From the NCBI GenBank assembly GCA_008638375.1, contig CM018032.1:2671001-2735000 (forward strand): a stretch of DNA of 64,000 nt. Direction: 5' to 3'. The notes beneath the pieces are model-generated. The model saw only the letters and a list, made by a program, of their open reading frames with translations, did not search any database and was not told the origin of the DNA. The position numbers and the translations under genes were made by a program. Shown in pieces: positions 12,487 to 22,195 of this stretch. How positions within the stretch are numbered: the stretch's first letter is position 1; the number at the start of each line of letters is the position of its first letter. This DNA comes from Nyssa sinensis (lineage: Eukaryota; Streptophyta; Magnoliopsida; Cornales; Nyssaceae).

Positions 12487-12900
12487 CCTTAACGATAAAT
12501 TATACTGATCTTTCTTGAAATTTATAACAATTACAAAAATCTCTCATGAAGTTTCTGAAATTACATTATTCTTTCTTACTTTTATTAACAAAGTACACAT
12601 ACCTCTCTTTTAGTCAATTTTTTTAAAAATGAATAATTACACTTACCTCTTTTAGGGTTTCTAACAATTGTACAAATTACCTTTATAGTTTTTGAAATAA
12701 CATTGTCTCCCTTCTGTTTTTAATGTCGGTAACAAATTCCCCCCTACCGTTAAAGGCTGTTAATTAATTTGACGGTGTTGAAAAATGTGTGCATAACAAT
12801 TTATTAAAATACCATTTTTACCCTTATAAATGATGTAAGGACAAATTTCCCTCACAAGTCACAATCAAATTACAAAATTACCCTTATTGAAGGAGATGCA
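12487..12900 (+). repeat. Dispersed AT-rich repeat related to 7463-7984 and (inverted) 21700-22195
   Basis: It begins GATAAATTATACTGATC like the element at 7463. It goes on with ACAATTACAAA, ACCTCTTTTAGGGTTTC and AATAACATTGTC. The reverse complement of 21730-21870 carries the same succession of words. No coding capacity. Confidence 0.6.
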
Positions 12901-13531
12901 CAATAACAGGCATGCCCATCGTCATTATGTGATTCGTATGAATAATTGAAATATGTGCTTTTGTCTCTAAAAAAATCTATTTTCACAAATTATTTTAATT
13001 TCTCTATACCAAATTGTTCACCAGTCTCCCCAAAATTAAAGAAAATTGCTCCCTAAGAATTAGTTCCTCTCCAAAATAAAAGAAATTTAATCTCTCTCTA
13101 AAAATTACCATTTCTCAATAAAACAAGCTTCTGTAAAAAATTTCTATCTATAAAAATCATTTAATTTCTCTAAACTTTTTTCTAAAATTATATACAAATT
13201 TCTTTCTAATACGTCATTTTTCTTTTTAAAATTAAGAGATGTAATTTTCATAAAACAAGTCACCAAATCCATCCATCTAAAATCTTATCTAAGATTTCTC
13301 TCTGTGTCTTTCTTCGAATCAATTTTTTAAAAATTTTTCAAAATTATTTCTTACATTAATTTTTATCTAATTTTTTTTATTAAATTTCAAAACATAAAAC
13401 CTTTCCCTAAAAACCAAAAAAATCCAACAGTGTCACAACATGAACACTAAAACCTACCATTAGATGATATTTACTGACACCCATAACCACAAATTAAATT
13501 AGTACCCAACCATGAAAATAGTAAGAAGAAG
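12901..13531. other. AT-rich DNA flanking the copia insertion, no gene seen
   Basis: Low-complexity AT-rich sequence with no open frame of note. Confidence 0.6.
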
Positions 13532-13536
13532 CATAT

Positions 13537-13701
13537 TGTTAGACTATTCTAGATTACTCATAGACTTTATTTCCACTTTGTCCCACATCGTCCACACTCC
13601 CACATTGTATTCTCATATTGTACCTATAAATAGACCTCATATTGTACAGTTTTAAATATACAGAAATATATATAAATTCCTTTCTCTTCTTTATTTCTTC
13701 A
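13537..13701 (+). mobile_element. 5' LTR of copia element C
   Basis: Starts TGTTAGA and ends TTCTTCA. It contains CCTATAAATAG as TATA box. It is nearly identical to 18297-18461. Confidence 0.95.
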
Positions 13702-13713
13702 TGGTATCAGAGC
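13702..13713 (+). other. Primer binding site of element C (iMet tRNA)
   Basis: TGGTATCAGAGC directly abuts the LTR end. It is complementary to the 3' end of plant initiator methionine tRNA, the usual copia primer. Confidence 0.93.
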
Positions 13714-14095
13714 CACAAACTTGTGGCCTGTAGTCTTATTTTTTCAACCATTTTTTTGGCAAATTTTCGGTGCTCTTCCTTGTGACGGTATCTTACCTCA
13801 CGAGCTGCCACGCACCGCCATTCCTCTCTATCTTCCTCAATTTTACAATGTTCCGGTCACCATCTCACAAAGGTGCTACCACCATTGAACAGCCCATTCA
13901 GAGAGGAGTCCAATGCCGCCAAGATCGCCCATATCAGAGTTGCCACGCGCCCTTATGGGTCTCCCGAAGTTCTGCCACCCCGCCCACGCGCAGCCCCACG
14001 CGCCAGCCTCATCCTTGCGCTGCCACGTTAGCCCTAGGCCACGTCACTGCCACGTCATCCCTAGTTCCACTTCAGCTTCCGCCGCCACATCAGCG

Positions 14096-14120
14096 TTGAC
14101 CATTGACTTTGACCATTGAC
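14096..14120 (+). promoter_or_regulatory. Four W-box cores in the leader of element C
   Basis: TTGAC occurs at 14096, 14103, 14109 and 14116, arranged as two copies of an 11-13-bp direct repeat. TTGAC(C/T) is the binding core of WRKY factors. The cluster lies in the untranslated leader between the primer site and gag. A regulatory role is inferred only. Confidence 0.4.
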
Positions 14121-14201
14121 TTTTTGCAAATCAGGTGCATTCTACTCAGTTTTCGTCCTGGTTTCATTTTTGTTATCTGCATATACTTTTGAAGATTCGA
14201 T

Positions 14202-17200
14202 ATGTCTTAATCTGCATCGAATCTCGATTCTATTGTTCGGCCTATAGACATAATCTTGGATGGATCCAGTTATAATATGTGGGCTCAGAATATGGATGTT
14301 TTCTTGAAAGGACGCTGATTATGGCGTTATGTGACTGGAGACCTTGCTACACTAACACAGAAGGCAAGTGAGACAAAAGCGAAATTTTCTACTCGTCTGG
14401 AAGAATGGGGTAGTACGCATTACAAGATTTGGTCTTGGTTCATCAACACCTCTATTCCATCCATTAACAGTTTCCTTCCAAGACTTGGGAACGCTAAGGT
14501 TGCTTGGGATTTTTTGGCCAAAAGATACAACTGCACCTATGATGGTTCCTTGGAGTTTCTACTAGAAGCTAAACTTTATCAGATGTGTCAGGACCCAGGT
14601 CAGTCTATTGCTGATTTTTATTCTCAGACTAATCATCTTTGGGAACAATTATCTGTCGCAGATCCAAAGTTAGCATGTGCTCAAGACATTTAAACATTTG
14701 CTGCCTGGCTTGATCGACGGAAGTTTATGTACTTTATGATGGCTCTTCGTGATGATTTTGAGTCTACTCGAGCCTCTCTTCTTCATCGTCAACCACTTTC
14801 GACTTTAGATGTTGCTGTTTCTGAACTTATCTCTAAAGAAACTCGTCGTTCCACTATGAAAATGCAATCATCTGATATGGTTTTTGCTGCTGCTTCTCAT
14901 GGTCCTTCACCATCTTCTACTGGACGTCCATCATCCCAATCCAACTCCAGGATTCGTATTTTCCAGTGGTGTAATTTCCGTGGTCACACCATCAATGAAT
15001 GTCGCAAGTACAAGTATTATCAGCGGCAACAAGCTTCTCGATAGACAGCCACGGTCACTTCATCTACTCATTCCCAACAGACAGCTGCACTTGCTTCCTT
15101 TACTTACTCTGCACCCGAGTCTTCGTCTCCATCCACTCTTCTCACTATAGCTGACGTAAAGGTCTTAATTCACCAGGTTTTGCCCCAATCCTCCACTGCC
15201 TTGTCCGTCACCCCAGGTAAATCTCAATGGTTTATAGACTCTGCTTGTTGTAACCATATGACATCTGATTCCACCATCTTCTCTCATAAAACTGCTTTTT
15301 CTCCCAATCCTACAATATACACTGCTAATGGTTCTCATCTGCCTATTAGTCATGTAGGGTCTATTTCTACCTCTAATTTATCTGTCAGTGATACTTGCCT
15401 TGTGCCTCAATTATCCTTAAATCTTCTTTCTATTGGACAACTTTGTGAGTTAGGCCTTGATCTGAAATTCTCTAACAAGGGTGTTGATGTACAGGATTCA
15501 CGGACGGGTCAGCTACTTGGGATAGGCCGTAAAGTTGGACGTCTTTTTGAGCTCACATCTCTACAGATTCCTTCTTCCACAAACACTTCCATGGCTTCCA
15601 TCACAGTTACTTCCAGTTTGTGGCACTCCCGGTTGGGTCATGCCTCACTTCCACGTGTCCAGTTCTTGGTTTCTCAGGGTCATTTAGGTCCAGTCAAATT
15701 TCAGTCTTTTGATTGTGTGTCATGTCATCTTGGAAAACAAACACATTTAACCTTTAATAAAAGTGACTCTTTTTCCGCAGCACCTTTTGACTTAGTTCAT
15801 TCTGATATATGGGGTCCTGCCCCGACACCGACTGAAGGGGGATCTCGTTATTTTGTTATCTTTGTGGATGATTACAGTCGTTATATTTGGATATATCTTT
15901 TGCAGCATACGTTTGAACTCACCACTGTCTACCAGAATTTTCACAAAATGGTGCAAACTCAATTTTCTTGTACCATTAAAACTTTTCGTTCCGATAATGC
16001 AATGGAATACAAGGATAAGTCATTTCTTGCCCTTTTACAGCACAATGGGACAGTCTCTCACCATTCTTGTCCATAAACCTCACAACAAAATGGTCGAGCA
16101 GAACGAAAACATCGCCACATTCTGGATACAGTAAGAGCACTTCTCATCTCTGCCTCTCTTCCAGAACGTTTTTGGGGAGAAGCTGCTCTTATTGCTGTCT
16201 ACACCATCAATCGTGTTCCCTCACCCACTATACACAATAAAACTCCGTTTGAGCTTCTCCATGGTACAGTTCCTAACTATTCATTACTTTGAGTTTTTGG
16301 TTGTGTTTGTTTTGTCACTCTTCCCTCACATGAACGCACCAAACTTGAGCCTCGATCCCGACTTTACTGTCTTCTTGGTTATGGTCTCACTCAAAAGCGT
16401 TATCGTTGTTATGATCCCATAGCTAAACGTCTTCGTATTTCTCGTCATGTAGAGTTTTGGGAACATAAGATGTTTACGAGTATTTCTCCTTTTTCGCAGT
16501 CTTCTATTAGTTATGCTCCTATCTTTACTAACCCCTCTATTGCTTTTATTTCCTGACTCCTCTGCAGAGATGCCAAACTCCTCAAATGTTCCTTCTTCGC
16601 CTATTTCAGAGTCATCTAACATGTCTGCTGATACTCCTAATCCATCAACTGCCTCCGAGCTTGTCCAGGTACCTGCACTTCGTCAATCCACTAGAGTAAG
16701 AGCTCCTCTTTCTCATCTTCAAGATTTTCATTGTTATTATGCTCTTGCTACCCTTCATGAACCTCACAGTTATCGTGAGGCTAGTGCTGACCCTCTTTGA
16801 CAGAAAGCTATGTCTGATGAACTAAAAGCTCTCACTAAAGCTCATACTTGGGACTTGGTGGATTTACCTCTTGGCAAGTCTGCAGTTAGATGTAAATGGG
16901 TCTACAAAATCAAGACTCGGTCAGATGGATCAGTGGAACGCTACAAAGCTCGTCTTGTTGCCAAGGGTTTCTCTCAAGAGTATGGTATTGACTATAAGGA
17001 AACTTTTGCCCCTGTTGCTCATCTTACCTCTGTCCGCTCTTTGCTTGCCATTGCTGTTGTGCGTCATTGGCAACTGTTTTAGATAGATGTCAAAAATGCA
17101 TTCTTGAATGGTGATCTTGCTGAGGAAGTTTATATGCATCCTCCCCCTAGTTATGCCCATCCTCCTCACACAGTTTGCCGTCTTCGGCGTGCTCTTTAAG

Positions 17201-18265
17201 GGTCTCAAACAAGCTCCCCAAGCCTGGTTTGCTAAATTCAGTTGTGTTGTTGCTCAACAGGGGTTTACCACTAGTGCCTATGACTCAGCTCTTTTCCTTC
17301 AGACCACTAGAGCTGGTATTATTCTTATTCTTCTTTATGTTGATGACATGATCATTACAGGCGATGATCTCTCTAGTATTCGAGATCTTCAGCACTTCTT
17401 GAGTCAGAATTTTGAGATGCAGGACTTGGGGCAGCTTAACTACTTTATGGGTCTTGAGGTTACATCTGGATCAGATGGTTATTATCTTTCTTAAGCTAAG
17501 TATGCATCTGACTTGCTTTCTAAGGCCGGCTTGATTGACAGCAAAACATGCACTTCTCCGCTTGATCCTAATGTTTGGTTACTTGCGACTGATGGTGAAT
17601 CTCTTCTTGATGCTACTCTGTATCGACAACTGGTCGGTAGTCTCATCTATCTCACTGTTACTCGACTAGATATTTCCTATGCTGTTCATCTGGTTAGCCA
17701 GTTTATGAGTGCCCCTCGCTCTACCCACTATGCTACTGTTCTTCGCATCTTACGGTATATCAAGGGAACTCTGTTTCATAGCCTTCACTTTTCCTCTCGC
17801 TCATCTCTTGAGCTTCGCTCCTATTCTGATGCTGATTGGGCTGGTGATCCTACCGATCGTCGCTCCACCACGGGATACTATTTCTTACTCGACACCTCTC
17901 TCATTTCTTGGCGTAGTAAGAAGCAGAATGTTGTTGCTCGCTCTAGTACTGAGGCTGAGTACCGTGCCCTTGTTGATACTACAACTGAACTTTTGTGGTT
18001 TCGATGGCTTTTGACAGACATGGGTGCTCCTCAGCTGACTAGTTCTCCTCTTTATTGTGATAATCGGAGCGCCATCCAGATTGCTCACAATGATGTCTTT
18101 CATAAGCGCACCAAACATATTGAAATTGATTATCACTTCATTCGGCACCATCTTCAGCAGGGCACCTTGGACCTTCGATCTGTCTCGTCTGAAGATCAAC
18201 TTGCTGATATTTTCACGAAGTCTTATCCTCCTGGTTGGCTCCATGATCTTGTTTCCAAACTCTAG
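14202..18265 (+). pseudogene. Copia Gag-Pol polyprotein, broken (element C)
   Basis: One polyprotein spread over three frames. Gag starts with ATG at 14202 (the third codon is a stop) and includes a damaged zinc knuckle (near 14965-15000; the first Cys is replaced). The protease has DSACCNHM near 15238 instead of the usual DSGA. GAG-pre-integrase follows at about 15620. The integrase has its Asp residues at HSDIWG and RSDNAMEY and its Glu after the stop at 16074. RT begins near 16810, with YVDD at 17337-17348. RNase H reads SDADWAGD near 17827, and the end is at 18265. I count at least nine in-frame stops. Frame changes occur near 16550 and 17195, the latter inside the conserved LYGLKQ motif. 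Gene dead; family certain. Confidence 0.93.
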
Positions 18266-18285
18266 TTGACTTCGTCATCTCGATT

Positions 18286-18296
18286 TTGAGGGAGGA
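18286..18296 (+). other. Polypurine tract of element C
   Basis: TTGAGGGAGGA directly precedes the 3' LTR. Confidence 0.85.
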
Positions 18297-18461
18297 TGTT
18301 AGAATATTCTAGATTACTCATAGAATTTATTTCCACTTTGTCCCACATCATCTACACTCCCACATTGTATTCTTATATTGTACCTATAAATAGACCTCAT
18401 ATTGTACAGTTTTAAATATACAGAAATATATATAAATTCCTTTCTCTTCTTTATTTCTTCA
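18297..18461 (+). mobile_element. 3' LTR of copia element C
   Basis: 165 bp, TGTTAGA...TTCTTCA, followed at once by the target duplication CATAT. Confidence 0.95.
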
Positions 18462-18466
18462 CATAT

Positions 18467-19361
18467 GAAAACACCCTCCGAACTCAATCCAATCCAGATT
18501 ATTTGTGTTATTCCTTTGTGGTTTGTTATATCTCTTTATTGATGAAATTCTTCCCAGTTCACCTAAAAAAATGCTTAAAAACTAAAGGACTTGTACAAGG
18601 GAAGAGTTTTCAAGGTGTAACTTTTTGTCCTCTCTCTAAGATCTAATGCATCCACAAAAGGAACTGGACAAATAATATTTAACAGCAAAGGGGAGGAAGA
18701 CTTGAGTTTTCAGTTGTAGATGGTTTAGCAGAGATGGGAGAAATTTTCCACTGAGAATATAAACGACACAGGGAGTTACCCTGTTAGCCACCAATTCTGA
18801 TTTTCTAATCAAATCCAACAACCCAAATACCAAAGATCAATAAAATAAAGCAGCCACAATAAACCCTTGAAAGAACATTCATTTAATAGAAAATAGCTTG
18901 GAACCCGCTGCCGCACACTGCCCACACCGTCAAATGCATCCTAATTGAATATCCAAAAACAAGAATTCTTTTTTTTTTTTTAATTACAAAAACAACCATC
19001 CCAATTGTAGAATCATAACATCCCAAGAATAAGAGTTTTAATCATGGAAGAACAACAATCCCAATTGGAAAGAACAAAAAGCCCAAATGTATTGTGTCTA
19101 TATATGTATATATACATACTATAAAAATTGACTTCATCATTGTGATGTGCTCTGATTATTATCTGTACCATACTCTGCCATGCTGCTTTGCAGAAGCTTT
19201 GAATATACACGACCATCTCATCTTTATCTCCTCTCAATCTCCTTCAATTCATAATTTGAACCAACCAATCTAGATCTTTAGTGTTGATAAACCCTTAAAT
19301 ATTGTTGATTGCTTCATGGATCTTGTTGGTGGTGGCAATAAAATAAGGGCGACAATGAATG
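18467..19361. other. Intergenic DNA, no gene recognised
   Basis: Only short frames on either strand and none recognisable. A poly-T tract lies near 18969-18982. Confidence 0.55.
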
Positions 19362-19366
19362 GTTTG

Positions 19367-19620
19367 TGATGCTGCTCTTTCTAATCAATGGGGGCTTCGT
19401 TCCTCTTCGCCTATTGAACACTCAAAGAAAGAGATTAGAGGGTCATCGGGTTGGCTCCAGCGATAGCCACTCTGATGATAAAGTCAATAAACTGAATTGA
19501 AATATTGTAATTGAAAGTAATTGAATGAGCATAAAACTAAAAGTGCACCTTAGGGATTTATTTATAGGATGCAGATCTCCTAAGTTGATTAGGATTTAGA
19601 GCCGTGAAAGTAGGGATTTG

Positions 19621-19622
<2 letters not shown>
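19367..19622 (-). mobile_element. 3' half of a Tat-family LTR, left behind by an inversion
   Basis: The reverse complement matches the second half of the LTR at 20024-20503 (TATA region CCTATAAATAAATCC, then CATCAGAGTGGCTATCG). It extends further, to the true LTR end GCAGCATCA. The flanking GTTTG (19362-19366) is the complement of CAAAC in front of the other LTR (20019-20023), that is, the target duplication. The fragment stops at an AT microsatellite. The missing first half of this LTR is at 21368-21655 in the opposite orientation. Confidence 0.85.
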
Positions 19623-19661
<39 letters not shown>

Positions 19662-19662
19662 A
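19619..19662. repeat. (AT)n(GA)n microsatellite at the left inversion breakpoint
   Basis: About 12 AT units followed by about ten GA units, exactly where the LTR homology ends. Confidence 0.85.
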
Positions 19663-20018
19663 AGAAATACATTTAGCAGGGGCTAAGAGCAGATAGAAGA
19701 AGAGGTGAGAGCAATGTCTGAATCTCGAAAGGCCTGAATCGTTGTCGCCATGATAGGAGTCGCCAGAATCGACGTCATTGCACTTGGAGTTGCAGGAATT
19801 GATGACAATCCCACTACTACTTCCCGATCAACTCAAATCCACTCAAGCTGCCATTTGATTGCAATTGTATTTGCGATTACGATGCTCTCAATCTGATTGT
19901 GAATAGCGATTGCAACATTTCGATTGCGATGCACTCACCAATTGTGAAGATTTTTCTCCCACTTCGTCGTCATCATTTTCTACCTTTACATTGATCGTTA
20001 ACGACAATTGTTCAATCG
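19663..20018. other. Flanking DNA inside the inverted segment
   Basis: No gene seen. By the inversion model this is the upstream flank of the Tat derivative, now reversed relative to DNA outside. Confidence 0.5.
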
Positions 20019-20023
20019 CAAAC

Positions 20024-20503
20024 TGATATGCCATAAAGTGATAGACCAATCTCTACATGACACGTGTGCCTACAGAACAACCAAAACTCATCTATACAGA
20101 GCAGGTTTTAAACATATGGCCTTTAGAGCTTATAGATCGGAAGCTCATGCAACCCTCAGACTCACCTAGAGCTCGAAAGGCACTACGGACTCTCACAAGA
20201 AGGTTCCGAGCTTATTTCTGCCTTAAGAACCCTACCGAGCTAAGGATAAGGAAATAGTATTCAACAAGAAAATTGTCGTTTAAGCGCAGTGTTCAACATG
20301 GTAACTACCACTCTCTAATGATCAAATCCCTACTTTCACGGCTCTAAATCCTAATTAACTTAGGAGATCCGCAGCCTATAAATAAATCCCTAAGGTGCAC
20401 TTTTAGTTTTATGCTCATTCAATTACTTTCAATTACAGTCTTTCAATTCAATTTATTGATTTTATCATCGGAGCGGCTACCGCCGGAGTCAACCCCGTGG
20501 CCC
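20024..20503 (+). mobile_element. 5' LTR of the Tat deletion derivative, 3' end truncated
   Basis: Starts TGATATGCCATAAAG after the duplication CAAAC. A TATA box is seen at 20376-20385. The final ~70 bp, the primer binding site, gag, pol and the 3' part of the opposite-strand gene are all deleted. The LTR passes at about 20503 directly into exon 1 of that gene. Compared with 21368-21655 it differs at roughly one position in ten, so the insertion is old. Confidence 0.85.
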
Positions 20504-20923
20504 TTTGAACTGTCTAACTAGAAGTGGAAGAGAGAGTCTCAACCCCATCTCGAACCATGTGAGATAGACACAAATCTCACCCGCCCAGACATCGGAAGGG
20601 TGATTTATAGAACTAGGAGCCTTACAGGTGATATGTTTTGGGAAATTGAAAGACGCCCTCAGACCATCTAACATAGCCGGAGTTATGGCGCTTTGTCCTT
20701 CCTCTTTTTGGGAAGGCCTGCCAGAGGCCTCTCCTAATTTGTTTTTTGGTTCGATAAATGCATCTACGATCCTAACTCCAGGGCTAGAGGCGGACCCTAC
20801 TGACCTATTTCTGGTACCACCGAAAGAATTACTACTTACAATATGAACTTGGGATGACATAGTTGTCTCCGAGGAGCTTCCTGTGCCATCACTAATACCG
20901 GAAGAGGCAGTAGAGGCTGGCAT
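20504..20923 (-). pseudogene. N-terminal part of the opposite-strand Tat gene in the deletion derivative
   Basis: From the ATG at 20923 (preceded by a pyrimidine-rich leader, as in element B) about 140 codons remain open. The Ser-rich start is followed by SAITPAML, FNFPKHITCKAP and GEICVYLTWFEMGLRL. These match TKGML, FQFPKNVSCRVP and GEICVYLEWFELGVRL of the copy at 56586. The frame then enters LTR sequence and stops at 20489. An in-frame extension upstream to 21301 exists, but it looks like leader sequence rather than protein. Confidence 0.75.
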
Positions 20924-21148
20924 TACAAACAAGAAGAAGAAGAAACAGAAAGGGAAGAAGAACATGAAGTAAATGGAAAGGAAAACGAGAGCAGAAGAGA
21001 CAAATCGAACCTGAAACGTGACCAGAGGAGGGAGCTTCAAACAGCGTTGATCTCTTTGAGCTTTTTGGTCACTCTGACTTGACGGCAAGGAAAACTTTTG
21101 AAATGAAGAAAATGATAAAGGGAAGGGCATACATGTATCCCTTCCCAC

Positions 21149-21158
21149 CTTTTTATAG
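21149..21158 (-). promoter_or_regulatory. TATA-like box for the opposite-strand gene (deletion derivative)
   Basis: The minus strand reads CCTATAAAAAGG about 225 bp upstream of the ATG at 20923. It is located between the gene and the polypurine tract, as in element A. Promoter use is inferred. Confidence 0.5.
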
Positions 21159-21347
21159 GTTCGCAGAAGTGGGGGCCCAACCAGTCGAATCGTCACGGCG
21201 GTTGAGGCCAATGATGGCCTCGAAAGCCTAAACGACCGCATGCGTAATAAATGCCACATCAACGGTCGTTTGGGGAAATGGAAAGACAAGACGCATGACA
21301 TTACGAAAACCCTCAGCCCTAGTTACGGGTATTGCTAAACTAAGGCT

Positions 21348-21367
21348 CGGGGGGGGAGGGGAGTAGC
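21348..21367 (+). other. Polypurine tract of the Tat deletion derivative
   Basis: A G-rich purine run followed by AGTAGC immediately before the LTR at 21368, with the same spacing as in element A. Confidence 0.8.
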
Positions 21368-21655
21368 TGATATGCCATAAAGTGACAGATCAATCTCCAT
21401 ATGACACATGTGCCTATAGAACAGCCAAAGCTCATTTGTACAGAGCAGGTTTTAAACATATGGCCTTCAGAGCTTATAGATCAGAAGCCCATGCAACCCT
21501 TAGACTCACCTAGAGCTCGGAAGGCACTACGAACACTCACAAGAAGGTTCCGAGCTTATTGCCGCCTTAAGAACCCTACCGAGCCAAGGATAAGGAAATA
21601 GTATTCAACAAGGAAACTGCCGTTCAAGCGTAGTGTTGAACATGGTAACTGCCAT
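21368..21655 (+). mobile_element. 5' half of the 3' LTR of the Tat deletion derivative
   Basis: Starts TGATATGCCATAAAG and follows the LTR at 20024 for about 288 bp, up to CATGGTAACTGCCA. It then breaks off in an AT repeat. The other half is at 19367-19622, inverted. Confidence 0.85.
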
Positions 21656-21699
21656 ATATATATAGTATACAAAAGGAACATAAGGTTGATCGTTGACTC

Positions 21700-22195
21700 A
21701 CAATATTCTTTTTTAAATAAAGGGTAAACGGGTCAATTAACATAATCCGTTAAAGCCGTTTCACTCGAAAAATCTGATAGGGCGATAATGTTATTTTAGA
21801 AATTATATGGGTAATTTATGCAATTGTCAGAAACCCTATGAGAGGTAAATGTAATTATTTCTTTAAAAAAATGTCAAAAGTCCCCTTTTATTTTATTTTA
21901 TTTACATTTTTCTATTTTTAAAATTTATTTATATAAATATTGATTAAAGCATTCGTGATAAAAAAAAATAAAAATAAAAATCATTTACTTTAAATTTATT
22001 TTAATATAAAATGAAAAATTTCTTTAAAAAGTTAGAAAATCTTAGTCAAAATTAAAAAAATGTATATAAAAAAAATGAAAGGTGTATTTTTGTTATTTTG
22101 AAAAAAAGAATTGATGTATAATTTGTTAGTAAAAATAGGGGAGGATAGTATAATTAATTTTAAAAATTTTAAAGAAGATCGGTGTTATTTACCCT
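21700..22195 (-). repeat. Dispersed AT-rich repeat, inverted relative to 12487-12900
   Basis: The reverse complement contains AATTACATTTACCTCTCATAG, GGGTTTCTGACAATTG and AAAATAACATTATCGCCC in the same order as 12640-12760. It is non-coding. Confidence 0.55.

Larger units (their letters stand above)
13532..18466 (+). mobile_element. Complete but dead Ty1/copia retrotransposon (element C)
   Basis: Both LTRs are 165 bp, and the element is flanked by the perfect 5-bp direct repeat CATAT (13532-13536 and 18462-18466). It has a tRNA-iMet-type primer binding site and a polypurine tract in the expected places. The LTRs differ at five of 165 positions by eye (about 3%), which points to an insertion of moderate age. 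The internal region has gag, protease, integrase, RT and RNase H in copia order, all interrupted by stops. Confidence 0.95.

Noticed and set aside
13702..13713. Initiator-tRNA-like sequences (also 25744 and 54136) as tRNA genes
   Set aside because: They are 12-13-base primer binding sites next to LTRs, without any cloverleaf.
20923..21301. In-frame N-terminal extension of the opposite-strand gene in the deletion derivative
   Set aside because: It would span the TATA-like box and the pyrimidine-rich leader, and copy B has no comparable protein sequence; the ATG at 20923 fits better.
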